From an uncultured Jannaschia sp. (GTDB taxonomy: Bacteria > Pseudomonadota > Alphaproteobacteria > Rhodobacterales > Rhodobacteraceae): 64,000 bases of DNA. The notes beneath the pieces were generated by a model. The model ran no database searches. It saw only the letters and a list, made by a program, of their open reading frames with translations, and had not been told where the DNA came from. Each line of letters starts with the position of its first letter. Positions within the stretch are counted from its first letter, which is position 1. Positions 39,035 through 49,334 of this stretch are shown here, piece after piece. The DNA lies in assembly GCF_947494025.1 (NCBI RefSeq), contig NZ_CANLTQ010000001.1, forward strand, positions 248,001 to 312,000. The letters run 5' to 3'. The translations under genes were made by a program, and so were the position numbers.

Positions 39035-40450
39035 ATGACCCACCCCATCCACGCCCGGATCGACGGCGCCATCGTCATGATCGGGTTCGGCTCGATCGGC
39101 CGTGGCACGTTGCCGCTCATCGAGCGGCATTTCCACTACGACCCGGCGCAACTCACCGTGATCGACCCCTCCGACCGCGCTTCCGCCCATCTCGACGACC
39201 GCGGCATCGCCCACCGGCAGGTCGCGCTGACGCCCGACAATTACCGCGAGGTTCTGGGCGAGCTTCTGACCCCCGGACGGGGCTTCTGCGTCAACCTCTC
39301 GGTCGACACGTCCTCGCTCGACCTGATGCGGTACTGCCGCGAACTCCGCGTGCCTTATATCGACACCGTGATCGAACCCTGGGCGGGGTTCTATTTCGAC
39401 ACCGACGACAACGCCGCCCGCACGAACTACGCGCTGCGTCAGGCCGTGCGCGACGAGAAGGCCTGGAACCCGGGCGGCACCACCGCCGTCTCCTGCTGCG
39501 GTGCCAATCCCGGCATGGTGTCGTGGTTCGTGAAGGCCGCGCTTCTGCGGCTGGCGGAGGATACCGGCGCCGACGCGACCGCGCCCGCCTCCCGCGAGGG
39601 CTGGGCCCGGCTCATGCAGTCGCTCGACGTCAAGGGCGTCCACATCGCCGAGCGCGACACGCAGGCGCGCCGCCTTCCGCGTCCCCGCGACGTCTTCGTC
39701 AACACCTGGTCGGTCGAGGGCTTCATCGCCGAGGGGTTCCAGCCCGCCGAGCTCGGCTGGGGCACGCACGAGACCTGGTTCCCGGAGAACGCCCGCCGCC
39801 ACGGCTCCGGCTGCCAGTCGGCGATCTGGCTGAACCGGCCCGGCGCGATCACCCGCGTCCATAGCTGGTGTCCGACGCCGGGGCCGCAATTCGGCTATCT
39901 CGTGACCCACAACGAGGCGATCTCCATCGCCGATTACTACACGGTCGGGGAAGGTCCGGGACCGGAGTTCCGCCCGACCTGCCACTACGCCTACCACCCC
40001 TGCGACGATGCCGTCCTGTCGCTGCACGAGATGTTCGGCGCCGGCGTGACGCAGGCCGACCACCACATCCTGACCGAGGACGAGATCGTGGAGGGCGTGG
40101 ACGAGCTGGGCGTGCTTCTCTTCGGTCACGCGAAGAACGCCCTCTGGTACGGCTCGCGCCTGTCGAACGAGGAAACGAAGCGCCTTGCCCCCGACCAGAA
40201 CGCGACCGGGCTTCAGGTCACCTCCGCCGTGCTGGCGGGCATGGTCTGGGCGCTCGAGAACCCGGAGGCGGGCATCGTCGAGACCGACGAAATGAACCAC
40301 GCGCGCTGCCTCGAAATCCAGACCCCCTATCTCGGGCCCGTCGAGGCGCATTACACCGACTGGACCCCGCTCCAGGACCGCTGGCAGCACTTCCCCGAGG
40401 ATATCGACGAAAGCGATCCCTGGCAGTTCCGCAACGTGCTGGCGAGTTGA
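39035..40450 (+). CDS. hss: Homospermidine synthase
   Basis: NAD-dependent enzyme that makes homospermidine from putrescine. Length 471 aa, typical. The Rossmann loop is [11 protein letters not shown] near residues 18-28; a conserved block [14 protein letters not shown] near 367-380 and the saccharopine-dehydrogenase-like core are present. The ATG at 39035 is the first Met matching the family. Monocistronic; the divergent neighbour is the anchored protein. Confidence 0.93.
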   Translation: MTHPIHARIDGAIVMIGFGSIGRGTLPLIERHFHYDPAQLTVIDPSDRASAHLDDRGIAHRQVALTPDNYREVLGELLTPGRGFCVNLSVDTSSLDLMRYCRELRVPYIDTVIEPWAGFYFDTDDNAARTNYALRQAVRDEKAWNPGGTTAVSCCGANPGMVSWFVKAALLRLAEDTGADATAPASREGWARLMQSLDVKGVHIAERDTQARRLPRPRDVFVNTWSVEGFIAEGFQPAELGWGTHETWFPENARRHGSGCQSAIWLNRPGAITRVHSWCPTPGPQFGYLVTHNEAISIADYYTVGEGPGPEFRPTCHYAYHPCDDAVLSLHEMFGAGVTQADHHILTEDEIVEGVDELGVLLFGHAKNALWYGSRLSNEETKRLAPDQNATGLQVTSAVLAGMVWALENPEAGIVETDEMNHARCLEIQTPYLGPVEAHYTDWTPLQDRWQHFPEDIDESDPWQFRNVLAS

Positions 40451-40568
40451 GCCGTCCGGGCGGGCGACCCGGCGCAATCGAAGCCGCCCGGCCCCGCACG
40501 GGCCGTCCCGTGCCCCCTGTAAGACGCGCCGCCGGAACCTATATTCAGGGCCGACAAGGAGAGAGCCG

Positions 40569-41219
40569 ATGTTCAACCTGCTGCGCAAGAAATCCGAGAT
40601 GGTCGCCCGCGACGACGCCCTGCCCGGCCGCGACGCCCCGCTCCCGACCGCAAAGACCCACCATGTCTACGGCACGCCGCTTTCGAACGACGTGCCGGAC
40701 GGTATGGCCGAGGCGATGTTCGGCATGGGCTGCTTCTGGGGCGTGGAGCGCATGTTCTGGAAGCTGCCCGGCGTGCATATGACTCTCGTGGGCTATGCCG
40801 GCGGCTACACGCCGAACGCCACCTACGACGAGGTCTGCTCAGGCCGGACCGGCCACAACGAGGTCGTGCGCGTGATCTACGATCCCGAGCGGATCAGCTA
40901 CGAGGATCTGCTGCGCACCTTCTGGGAAGGCCACGACCCGACGCAGGGCATGCGCCAGGGCAACGACATGGGCACGCAGTACCGCTCCGGCATCTATACC
41001 TACACAGCCGGGCAGAAGACCGCCGCGGAAGCCAGCCGCGACGCGTTCCAGACGCGCCTGAAGGGGGCTGGCTACGGCGAGATCACCACCGAGATCGTCG
41101 ACGCCCCGGCCTTCTACCACGCCGAGGACTACCACCAGCAATACCTGTCGAAGAATCCGGCGGGCTATTGCGGGGTCGGCGGTACCGGCGTCACCTGCCC
41201 GATCGGCGTCGGCGCCTGA
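40569..41219 (+). CDS. msrA: Peptide methionine sulfoxide reductase MsrA
   Basis: 216 aa. Reduces S-methionine sulfoxide in oxidised proteins. The catalytic Cys is C55 in GCFWGVE; resolving cysteines lie near the C-terminus ([12 protein letters not shown]). AAGGAGAG precedes the ATG. No msrB fusion. A GC-rich hairpin follows. Confidence 0.95.
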   Translation: MFNLLRKKSEMVARDDALPGRDAPLPTAKTHHVYGTPLSNDVPDGMAEAMFGMGCFWGVERMFWKLPGVHMTLVGYAGGYTPNATYDEVCSGRTGHNEVVRVIYDPERISYEDLLRTFWEGHDPTQGMRQGNDMGTQYRSGIYTYTAGQKTAAEASRDAFQTRLKGAGYGEITTEIVDAPAFYHAEDYHQQYLSKNPAGYCGVGGTGVTCPIGVGA

Positions 41220-41225
41220 ACGGAT

Positions 41226-41250
41226 GCGGGCCGGCGATCCGCCGGCCCGC
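41226..41250. terminator. Hairpin between convergent msrA and copper-chaperone genes
   Basis: Perfect 10-bp stem (41226-41235 with 41241-41250) with a five-base loop, in the 36-base space between two converging genes. No U-run on either side. Confidence 0.55.
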
Positions 41251-41255
41251 ACCGC

Positions 41256-41720
41256 CTAGTGGTCGGAGCGGCCGCCGGCGCCGCCCCGCGGCTCGACCTC
41301 GAAGACGATCTCCACGGGCCCGGCTCCCTCGAAGACCAGGGTGGCGGGGATCTCCGTTCCCGCCCTGAGCCCGACTTCGAGTTGCGTGAACATGACGTGC
41401 ATCCCCCCGGGCGCCAGCGTCACCGTTTCGCCGGCCGGAATCGGTATGCCGCCCTCCAGCGGACCCATCCGCATCACGCCGTCCTCCATCGCCATCTCGT
41501 GCAGTTGCGCGTCGCCGGCCACGTCCGGCGCGACGATGACCGCGAGCAGCCGGTCGTCGCGCGGGCCGGTATTCCTGATCGTCATGTACCCGCCGCCGAC
41601 GGGCGCGTTGCCCACAGTCTCGATGGCGAAGGGATGCGCTATGGCAACGGAACTGGTCGCGTCGTCCTGCGCATACGCGGGTGCGCCCAGAAGGGCGGCA
41701 AGGAATAGGATGCGTTTCAT
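41256..41720 (-). CDS. PCu(A)C-family periplasmic copper chaperone
   Basis: 154 aa with a signal peptide ending at about residue 17 (AYA-QD). The copper motif is present: LHEMAMEDGVMRM near 74-86 and GGMHVMF near 105-111, giving the His/Met ligands of PCu(A)C. It delivers Cu(I) to cytochrome oxidase Cu-A in related bacteria. The gene upstream on the same strand encodes another periplasmic-type protein often found with it. Confidence 0.88.
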   Translation of the reverse strand: MKRILFLAALLGAPAYAQDDATSSVAIAHPFAIETVGNAPVGGGYMTIRNTGPRDDRLLAVIVAPDVAGDAQLHEMAMEDGVMRMGPLEGGIPIPAGETVTLAPGGMHVMFTQLEVGLRAGTEIPATLVFEGAGPVEIVFEVEPRGGAGGRSDH

Positions 41721-41771
41721 GGTCTTGTCCTGATCTGTCGTGAAAGCGGCCCGGGCTTCGCCCGGCGGGGA

Positions 41772-42140
41772 TCAGACGGGGCGGGGCGGCCCCCGCTTCG
41801 GCGGCGGGCCGTGCCAGCGGGCGGCGCGCGGCGTGGCGCCCGCCCGCATGGCCGGGCGTTCGGCCGGAACGAGGCGATGCCAGACAGGCGCGACGGCCGC
41901 CCTGCCGCGCACGAGGTCGGGCACGGCGCAGGGTCCGTGATCGGAAAGCTCCGTTTCCACGGGCACGCCGTCCGACCCGACATGAAGGATCGCGATGCTG
42001 TCGCCCCGGCAGATCACGGCCGCACGGAACCCCGCCGCATCCGCGAGGGCGGCGCCCATGCGCGGCAGGAGAAGCCCCGCCACCACGCAGAGCACGAGGA
42101 GCCGCGCGGCGAAGCGGGCCGTATCGGATCGCGGTCTCAT
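41772..42140 (-). CDS. Secreted or membrane-anchored hypothetical protein upstream of the copper chaperone
   Basis: 122 aa. An N-terminal hydrophobic segment (LLVLCVVAGLLLPRMG) acts as signal or anchor. The rest holds two cysteines (AVICRGDS and HGPCAVPD) and a Pro/Arg-rich tail. Genes of this kind lie next to PCu(A)C genes in Rhodobacterales and are sometimes called DUF2946-like. Probable role in periplasmic copper handling, by context only. Confidence 0.6.
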   Translation of the reverse strand: MRPRSDTARFAARLLVLCVVAGLLLPRMGAALADAAGFRAAVICRGDSIAILHVGSDGVPVETELSDHGPCAVPDLVRGRAAVAPVWHRLVPAERPAMRAGATPRAARWHGPPPKRGPPRPV

Positions 42141-42199
42141 GCCGTCCTCCTGTCGCGACGTGCCCCGCCGCGCAACGGCGATCGCCCCGGACCCGGCGG

Positions 42200-43198
42200 C
42201 TATTCCCACCCCGCCCGGATCAGCGCCGCCGCCTCGGGCGCGAAATAGGTCAGCACCCCGTCGCAGCCCGCCCGGCGGAACGCCATCAGGCTTTCCATCA
42301 TCGCCCGCTCGCCGTCGATCCAGCCATTGCCGGCCGCCGCGCGGATCATCGCGTATTCGCCGGACACCTGATAGGCATAGGTCGGCACGGCGAAAGCGTC
42401 CTTCACCCGGCGGCAAAGGTCGAGATACGGCATCCCGGGCTTGACCATCACCATGTCCGCCCCCTCCCCGAGGTCGCGCGCGACGCAGCGCAGCCCCTCG
42501 TCGGAATTCGCGAAGTCGAGCTGGTAGGTCTTCTTGTCGCCCCGGAGCGCGCCGGACGCGCCGACCGCGTCGCGGAACGGCCCGTAGAAGGCCGAGGCGT
42601 ATTTGGCGGCGTAGGACATGATCGTCACGTCGGTCCGCCCCGCCGCCTCCAGCGCGCCGCGGATCGCGGCGATGCGTCCGTCCATCATGTCCGACGGCCC
42701 GAGGATGTCTGCCCCCGCCTCGGCCTGCGCCATCGCCATGCGGACCAGCGCCTCGACGCTCTCGTCGTTGACGATCGCGCCGTCGCGCACGATCCCGTCG
42801 TGACCCAGCGCGTTGTAGGGGTCGAGCGCGATGTCGGTCATCACCGCGATCTCCGGCACCGCCCGCTTGATCGCCCGCGTCGCGCGGTTCGACAGGTTCT
42901 CGGGGTTCCACGCCTCCGCGCAATCGTCGGTCTTCAGCGACGGATCGGTATAGGGGAACAGGCAGATCGCCCGGATCCCCATGCCATGCGCCTCGGCGGC
43001 CGCCTCCGCCGTCAGGTCGACCGAGCGGCGGATCACGCCCGGCATCGACGGCACCTCCTGGCGGACGCCCTCCCCGTCGCAGACGAAGACCGGCCAGATC
43101 AGGTCGTCGGTCGAAAGGCGATGCTCGCGCGTCAGGGCGCGCAGCGCGGGCGTTCGGCGCAGGCGGCGCGGACGATAGGCGGGAAAGGCGGCGGACAT
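42200..43198 (-). CDS. hemB: Delta-aminolevulinic acid dehydratase (porphobilinogen synthase)
   Basis: 332 aa. Condenses two 5-aminolevulinate molecules into porphobilinogen for haem and bacteriochlorophyll. The Schiff-base lysine is in MVKPGMPYLD; a second conserved lysine lies in MSYAAKYASAFYGP. ATG at 43198 matches the family N-terminus. Confidence 0.96.
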   Translation of the reverse strand: MSAAFPAYRPRRLRRTPALRALTREHRLSTDDLIWPVFVCDGEGVRQEVPSMPGVIRRSVDLTAEAAAEAHGMGIRAICLFPYTDPSLKTDDCAEAWNPENLSNRATRAIKRAVPEIAVMTDIALDPYNALGHDGIVRDGAIVNDESVEALVRMAMAQAEAGADILGPSDMMDGRIAAIRGALEAAGRTDVTIMSYAAKYASAFYGPFRDAVGASGALRGDKKTYQLDFANSDEGLRCVARDLGEGADMVMVKPGMPYLDLCRRVKDAFAVPTYAYQVSGEYAMIRAAAGNGWIDGERAMMESLMAFRRAGCDGVLTYFAPEAAALIRAGWE

Positions 43199-43303
43199 GA
43201 TGCACGTTTGCGACAGATGCCCGCCCCCCGCAAGCGGCGCATGCTTGCCAATCCGCCTTCGCGCGGGCGACATGCACGGAGCAATCGGGAGGGGCGGAGG
43301 GCG

Positions 43304-43831
43304 TTGGATTTCCGATTTCTGGAACTGGCCTTCGAGGCCATCGACCTGCGGTCCTTCTCGAACCTGTGGTTCTGGATCGCGCTGGCGGTGCTGTGGTCGA
43401 CCGCCTCGCACTGGATCGTGGGCGTTCCCTTCGACCTCGTACGCCGCGCCGCGTCCGGCGACACGGAAGCGCTCGCCGACATGAAGACGCTTGCCCGCGT
43501 CCATGCCCGCCGCCTCGCCTTCATCGCCGACAGTGCCGGCATCGTCATCGTGGCGCTCCTGTGCTTCGCGATAACCTCGCTGGCGCTGGCGGGGTTTCTT
43601 TACGGGCTGGAATTCGCGCAGGCCGTGCTTCTCCTCCTGATCCCAATGACGCTGGTGGGCGGGATCACGCTGCGCGCGGCGCGGCGCGTGCCCGGTCTGG
43701 ACGTGAACGATCTGGGCAACCTTCTGTGGCGCACGCGGCGCACGATCCAGCTGATCGGCATCCTGTCGATCTTCGTGACCTCCATGTGGGGGATGTGGGT
43801 GAACCTGAACGTGAGCGTCCTCGGATACTGA
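43304..43831 (+). CDS. Conserved four-helix membrane protein (often labelled SufBCD component)
   Basis: 175 aa with four hydrophobic helices (about residues 20-40, 65-95, 103-125, 145-165). Relatives in Rhodobacterales are commonly annotated as a component of the SufBCD complex, but I see no iron-sulfur motif and the label may be historical. Start is TTG at 43304 after GGAGG; no suitable ATG lies before it. Confidence 0.6.
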   Translation: MDFRFLELAFEAIDLRSFSNLWFWIALAVLWSTASHWIVGVPFDLVRRAASGDTEALADMKTLARVHARRLAFIADSAGIVIVALLCFAITSLALAGFLYGLEFAQAVLLLLIPMTLVGGITLRAARRVPGLDVNDLGNLLWRTRRTIQLIGILSIFVTSMWGMWVNLNVSVLGY

Positions 43832-43885
43832 GGGCCGCGACCCGCGCCATTGACACCGCGACCTTGGTCGTTACCTGCATCCCCC

Positions 43886-46800
43886 ATGCTGGACGCCACT
43901 TCCCCCTTGCCGCAGGGCCACATCCGCGTCGGCGGCGCGCCCGAGGGCTACGACGCGCATGTCGTCCTGAAGGAACTCGAAAAGGGCCAGCCGGTCGTCC
44001 ATGTCGCGCGCGACGACAAGCGGGCGGAGGCGATGGCCGCCGCGCTTCGCGCGCACCAGGCCGGCGTCACCGTGCTGCGCGTGCCCGCCTGGGACTGCCT
44101 GCCCTACGACCGTCTTTCGCCCGCGCCCGAGATCGCCGCGACCCGGATGGCGACGCTGACCGCGCTGGCCCACGGGCTCGACGGCGCCTTCGTGATCCTG
44201 ACGACGCTCGCCTCCGTCACGCAGCGCATCCCCTCGCGCGCCACGCTCAGGGGCACGGGCTTCGCCGCCCGGCTGAATCAGCGCATCGACGAGGAGGCGC
44301 TTCGCGACTTCCTCGTCCGCATGGGCTTCACCCAGACGCCCACCGTGACGGAGCCCGGCGACTGGTCGCCCCGCGGCGGCATCATCGACATCTGGCCGCC
44401 GGGCCAGCCGCAGCCGATCCGCCTCGACCTTTTCGGCGACACGCTCGACGGCCTGCGGCGGTTCGATCCCGCCACGCAGCGGACGACGGATCATCTCAAG
44501 CTGATCGAGCTTGCCCCCGTCTCCGAGGTCATCCTCGACGGCCCGGCCATCACACGCTTCCGGCAGACCTACCGCATCGAGTTCGGCGCGGCGGGCACCG
44601 ACGACCCGCTCTACGAGGCGGTCTCGGCCGGCCGGAAGGCGCAGGGCATGGAGCACTGGCTGCCCTTCTTCCACGAGACGCTGGAAACGCTGCCCGATTA
44701 CCTGCCCCGCGCCTCTTTCCTCTTCGACGAGGCCTCGCTCGCGCATTACGCCGAGCGGTGGACGCAGATCACCGACATGTACGACAACCGGCGCGAGGCG
44801 ATGGTGGCCAAGGGTCGCGTCGACAGCGTCTACAAGCCCGCCCGCCCTGAAACGCTCTACCTCGACCCGCCGTCGTTCGAGACCGCGCTCGCGGGGCGCC
44901 GCGTCCTGCACCTGTCGCCCCTGCCCACCGCCCCCGGCCCGGGCGTCATCGATGCCGGCGGGCGGATCGGCCGCAGCTTCGCGCCCGAGCGGCAGCTCGA
45001 GGACGTCAACCTGTTCGAGACGCTGGCCGCCCATATCGCCGACAAGCGCGGCGACGGCGGCGTGGTGATCGCCAGCTATTCCGGCGGCGCGCGCGAGCGG
45101 CTCGAGGGCCTGCTCGAGGATCAGGGCGTCACCGGCCTGAAGGCCGTCCGCCGCCTCGACGAGATCGCGAAGGGCGAGGTCGGGCTCGCCGTCTGGGCGC
45201 TGGACCGCGGCTGGGAGGGGCCGGTCGGCAAGACACGGCTCACCGTCATCTCCGAGCAGGACGTGCTGGGCGAGCGGCTGATCCGCGGCAAGAAGAAGAA
45301 GCGCCGCGCCGAAAACTTCCTGACCGAGGCGCAGGCGCTGTCGGTGGGCGACCTCGTGGTTCATGTCGATCACGGCGTCGGCCGCTTCACCGGGTTCGAG
45401 ACGGTCACGGCCGCCGGCGCGCCGCACGAATGCCTGGCGCTCGAATATGCCGGCGGCGACCGGCTGTTCCTGCCGGTCGAGAACGTCGAGCTGCTGTCGC
45501 GCTACGGGCAGGAGGAGGGACTGCTCGACAAGCTCGGCGGCGGCGCGTGGCAGGCCCGCAAGGCCCGCCTGAAGGAGCGCATCCGCCAGGTCGCCGAGCG
45601 CCTGATGCGGATCGCGGCCGAGCGCGCGCTGCGCCGCGCCCCCATCCTCGAGCCGCCCCGCGACATGTGGGAGACCTTCGCCGCCCGCTTCCCCTACGAG
45701 GAGACGGACGATCAGATGCAGGCGATCGAGGACGTCGCGACCGACCTCGCCTCCGGCAATCCGATGGATCGGCTGGTCGTCGGCGACGTCGGCTTCGGCA
45801 AGACCGAGGTGGCGATGCGCGCCGCCTTCATCGCCGCCACGTCGGGCAAGCAGGTGGCGGTCGTCGCGCCCACCACCCTTCTTGCCCGCCAGCACGCCAA
45901 GTCCTTCGCCGACCGGTTCCGCGGCCTGCCCATCGTGGTCCGTCAGTTGTCGCGCTTCGTGCCCGCCAAGCAGGCCGCCGAGACCCGCGCGGGCATCGCC
46001 GACGGCACCGTGGACATCGCCATCGGCACCCACGCCCTTCTCGCCAAGGGCGTGCGCTTCGCCGAGCTCGGCCTGCTGGTCATCGACGAGGAGCAGCATT
46101 TCGGCGTGAGCCACAAGGAGCGCCTGAAGGAGATGCGCTCCGACGTGCACGTCCTGACGCTCTCGGCGACGCCGATCCCCCGCACGTTGCAGATGTCGCT
46201 CACCGGCGTGCGCGACCTGTCGATCATCGGCACCCCGCCCGTCGACCGCCTGGCGATCCGCACCTACGTCTCCGAGTTCGACACCGTGCAGGTGCGCGAG
46301 GCGCTGCTCCGCGAGCATTACCGGGGCGGGCAGTCCTTCGTCGTGGTGCCCCGCATCACCGACCTGCCCGACATGGAGGCCTTCCTGCGCGAGCAGCTGC
46401 CGGAGCTTTCCTACGTCATCGCCCACGGGCAGCTCGCCGCCGGCGATCTGGATAGCCGGATGAACGCCTTCTACGACGGCAAGTACGACGTGCTCCTGTC
46501 CACGACGATCATCGAGTCTGGGATCGACATCCCGACCGCGAACACGATGGTCATCTGGCGCGCCGACATGTTCGGCCTGAGCCAGCTCTACCAGATCCGA
46601 GGCCGCGTCGGCCGCTCCAAGACACGCGCCTACGCGTTCCTGACGACAAAGCCCCGCACCAAGCTGACCACCAGCGCCGAGCGGCGGTTGAAGGCGCTCG
46701 GGTCCATCGACGCGCTCGGGGCGGGGTTCAACATCGCCAGCCAGGATCTCGACCTGCGCGGCGGCGGCAACATCATCGGCGAGGAGCAATCCGGCCAGAT

Positions 46801-47371
46801 GCGCGAGGTCGGGCCGGAACTCTACCAGTCGATGCTGGAGGAGACGATCGGCAAGCTGAAGGCCGGCACGGCAGACCTGCCCGACGCGCTCGGCGACGAC
46901 TGGTCGCCGCAGATCAACCTCGGCGTACCGGTCCTGATCCCCGAGGATTACGTCACCGACCTCGACCTCCGGCTCGGCCTCTACCGCCGCCTGGCGGGGC
47001 TCGAGAAGAAGGTGGAACTCGAGGGCTTCGCCGCCGAGCTCATCGACCGCTTCGGCCCCCTCCCCCGCGAGGTCAATGTCCTGCTGCGGATCGTCCGCAT
47101 CAAGGCGATGTGCAAGGCCGCGGGCATCGAGCGGCTGAACGTGGGCGAGAAGGGCGCGACGGTGGAGTTCCACGGCAACCGCTTCGCCAGGCCCGAGGGG
47201 CTGGTGGATTTCATCAAGTCCGAGCGCGGCGCGGCCTCCATCAAGGGCGACAAGCTTGTCCTGAAGCGCGATTTCCCGGCCGAGGCCGACCGCATCAAGG
47301 GTGCCTTCTCGCTCGCCCGCGATCTCGCCGTCCATGCCGGCGCGGCCAAGCGCGGGGGCGGCGAGAACTGA
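43886..47371 (+). CDS. mfd: Transcription-repair coupling factor
   Basis: 1161 aa DNA translocase that removes stalled RNA polymerase and recruits UvrA. The UvrB-like N-terminal module is at 1-350. The RNAP-interaction domain starts with VGDLVVHVDHGVGRF near 489. Walker A GDVGFGKT is at about 633-640 and the DEEQ box at about 734; the C-terminal TRCF autoinhibition domain follows. ATG at 43886 matches the family N-terminus. Confidence 0.96.
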   Translation: MLDATSPLPQGHIRVGGAPEGYDAHVVLKELEKGQPVVHVARDDKRAEAMAAALRAHQAGVTVLRVPAWDCLPYDRLSPAPEIAATRMATLTALAHGLDGAFVILTTLASVTQRIPSRATLRGTGFAARLNQRIDEEALRDFLVRMGFTQTPTVTEPGDWSPRGGIIDIWPPGQPQPIRLDLFGDTLDGLRRFDPATQRTTDHLKLIELAPVSEVILDGPAITRFRQTYRIEFGAAGTDDPLYEAVSAGRKAQGMEHWLPFFHETLETLPDYLPRASFLFDEASLAHYAERWTQITDMYDNRREAMVAKGRVDSVYKPARPETLYLDPPSFETALAGRRVLHLSPLPTAPGPGVIDAGGRIGRSFAPERQLEDVNLFETLAAHIADKRGDGGVVIASYSGGARERLEGLLEDQGVTGLKAVRRLDEIAKGEVGLAVWALDRGWEGPVGKTRLTVISEQDVLGERLIRGKKKKRRAENFLTEAQALSVGDLVVHVDHGVGRFTGFETVTAAGAPHECLALEYAGGDRLFLPVENVELLSRYGQEEGLLDKLGGGAWQARKARLKERIRQVAERLMRIAAERALRRAPILEPPRDMWETFAARFPYEETDDQMQAIEDVATDLASGNPMDRLVVGDVGFGKTEVAMRAAFIAATSGKQVAVVAPTTLLARQHAKSFADRFRGLPIVVRQLSRFVPAKQAAETRAGIADGTVDIAIGTHALLAKGVRFAELGLLVIDEEQHFGVSHKERLKEMRSDVHVLTLSATPIPRTLQMSLTGVRDLSIIGTPPVDRLAIRTYVSEFDTVQVREALLREHYRGGQSFVVVPRITDLPDMEAFLREQLPELSYVIAHGQLAAGDLDSRMNAFYDGKYDVLLSTTIIESGIDIPTANTMVIWRADMFGLSQLYQIRGRVGRSKTRAYAFLTTKPRTKLTTSAERRLKALGSIDALGAGFNIASQDLDLRGGGNIIGEEQSGQMREVGPELYQSMLEETIGKLKAGTADLPDALGDDWSPQINLGVPVLIPEDYVTDLDLRLGLYRRLAGLEKKVELEGFAAELIDRFGPLPREVNVLLRIVRIKAMCKAAGIERLNVGEKGATVEFHGNRFARPEGLVDFIKSERGAASIKGDKLVLKRDFPAEADRIKGAFSLARDLAVHAGAAKRGGGEN

Positions 47372-48059
47372 CGGGCGGTCTCGCGCGACGCGCCGCGCGG
47401 AGGTGCCGGGTTCGGCAAACACCCGAGACCATCGAAGGCCACGACGTCGTCCGCATCGTCATCGCGCTCGCCCCGTTCGGCCTATCATTGCAGCCCGCGC
47501 TGCAGCGACACCGCGTCTTCAACCTTCCGTTCTTCTACGTTCGAGCCGGCGCGCTTCCGGCCGGGCTTGGGATGCGGATCGTCCACCCGCTCACCGGAGG
47601 CTTGCCGGCGGCTGTCAGGCGGACGTGATCGAGCACGCCTCCGAGCTCATCGTCCTCACCTCCCACGCCGTGGCTGGCCGCGCCCTTGTCACGAGAGCCG
47701 GCTGGCGGAACTGGACCCCGGCCTGACGGCCGCGCGCCATCTGGAGGCCGGTCACGCTGATCGCGGTGGACCCCATGCCATCCCAACCAGGAGGGCTACG
47801 GGAAATACGTCCACCACGACGCCGGGTCGCCTGAGGGGATCCTGCTCGCCATCCTGCTTCTCCGGCTCGGCACCTTCATCGACGCCGGCACAGGCGAGCA
47901 GGTAACGTGTTGCAACGTCGGCTTCGCGCTTGTCCCGTTTACGTCCTGCGACCGCCGGTCTGGGCTGCCCGGCCTAACGGCGATCCAGGCGGAAATGGCG
48001 CTGCCTCGCGTGTGCAGACCGTGACGGCTCCGGACCCGGATGCGTTCGTCACGCAGACC
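47372..48059. other. Gene-free stretch after mfd
   Basis: 688 bases without a supported gene. Short open pieces on the plus strand (for example around 47441-47628 and 47785-48024) read like protein but are cut by stops in every frame and match no family I recognise. It may be a decayed gene, or simply GC-rich spacer. Confidence 0.35.
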
Positions 48060-49334
48060 TCAGTGCGGGGCCCGGCCCTCGGAGGGCGAATCCATCGGCT
48101 CCTCCTGCAACCGGCGGGAGAGCAGGAGCGCCAGCGCGATGCAGATCACCGCCCCGGTCGCGAGCGGGACCGGCGTGCCGTCGAAGGACAGCCCGATCGC
48201 GGCGGCGACCACGACAGCGAGCACCGTGCTCACCGCGGCGATCACCGAGGACGCCATGCCCGCGATATGGCCCATCGGCTGCATCGCGACGGCATTCAGG
48301 TTGCCGATCGTCAGACCCGCCATGGCGAAGGTGCCGATCTGCCAGAGCAGGAAGACCGCGAACAGTGCATCCGCCGGCAGGACGTCCAGCATCCAGACCG
48401 CCAGCAGCCCGACCGACAGGACCAGATGCACCGTCAACGCGCGCCGCAGGAGCCACAACATCCCGAGCCGCATCACCAGACGCGCGTTCACGAAGGACGC
48501 GGCCCCGGAGATCAGCGCGACGATGCAGAACCACACCGGAAAGCTTTCCGCGCGGTGGAAGGAGATGTCGTAGACCTGCTGCACCGAGGTGATCGTCCCG
48601 AAAAGGACGCCGAAGATCAGCGTCTGCATCAGGATCGAGCGCCGCACGTTCGGATGCGCCAGCACCTCGCGGCAGGACAGGCGCAGCGGCGTCAGCCGCA
48701 TCGGGCGGCGCATCGCGCGGGGCAGCGTCTCCGGCTGGCGCAGCGCGAGCCAGGCCGAGGTCACAGCCGAAAACAGCACGAACGCCGCGAAAAGTCCGCG
48801 CCAGCCGGCCACGTCGATGACGAGCGACCCGATCAGGGGCGCGAAGGCCGGGACGAGCGTGAAGGTCATCATCACGAAGCTCGAGATCCGCGCCATCCCG
48901 CGCCCGGCATAAAGGTCGCGGATCATCGCCTGCGCGGCCACTCGCGGTCCGCTGGCGCCAAGCCCCTGCACGACGCGGGCGAGCAGCAGCGTCTCGAGGC
49001 TCGGCGCGACGGAGGCGGCGAGCGCGCCCACGCAGTAGAGGATCGCCCCGCCCAGCATCACGTTCTTGCGCCCGAGCGCGTCGGACATCGGCCCCACGAA
49101 CAGCGTACCGAGCCCCATGCCGAACACAAAGGCCACGATCACGAGCTGCGCCGCATTGGCGCTTCCGGGCGACAATTGCCGCCCGATCTCCGGCAGGGCG
49201 GGCAGCATGGAATCGATGGAAAAGGCGATGGTCGCCACCAGCATCGCCATCAGGGCGATGAACTCGACCTCCGAGAGCGCGCGCGCCCGCTCCGGCGCCA
49301 CCGCCCGCACGGGCGCGTCGGGGGGCGCGCTCAT
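48060..49334 (-). CDS. Multidrug-efflux MFS transporter (Bcr/CflA type)
   Basis: 424 aa with 12 membrane helices. MFS signature GPMSDALGRKNVMLGG lies between helices 2 and 3 (about residues 75-90) and ARVVQGLGASGPRVAAQAMIRD near 113 fits the Bcr/CflA drug-efflux group. ATG overlaps the stop of the upstream DsbA-family gene, so the two are co-translated. Substrate unknown; chloramphenicol or bicyclomycin resistance is only a family guess. Confidence 0.87.
   Translation of the reverse strand: MSAPPDAPVRAVAPERARALSEVEFIALMAMLVATIAFSIDSMLPALPEIGRQLSPGSANAAQLVIVAFVFGMGLGTLFVGPMSDALGRKNVMLGGAILYCVGALAASVAPSLETLLLARVVQGLGASGPRVAAQAMIRDLYAGRGMARISSFVMMTFTLVPAFAPLIGSLVIDVAGWRGLFAAFVLFSAVTSAWLALRQPETLPRAMRRPMRLTPLRLSCREVLAHPNVRRSILMQTLIFGVLFGTITSVQQVYDISFHRAESFPVWFCIVALISGAASFVNARLVMRLGMLWLLRRALTVHLVLSVGLLAVWMLDVLPADALFAVFLLWQIGTFAMAGLTIGNLNAVAMQPMGHIAGMASSVIAAVSTVLAVVVAAAIGLSFDGTPVPLATGAVICIALALLLSRRLQEEPMDSPSEGRAPH

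Noticed and set aside
43871-47422. 1183-codon open frame opposite mfd
   Set aside because: Antisense shadow of mfd, caused by GC-rich codons. No start signal and no recognisable domain.
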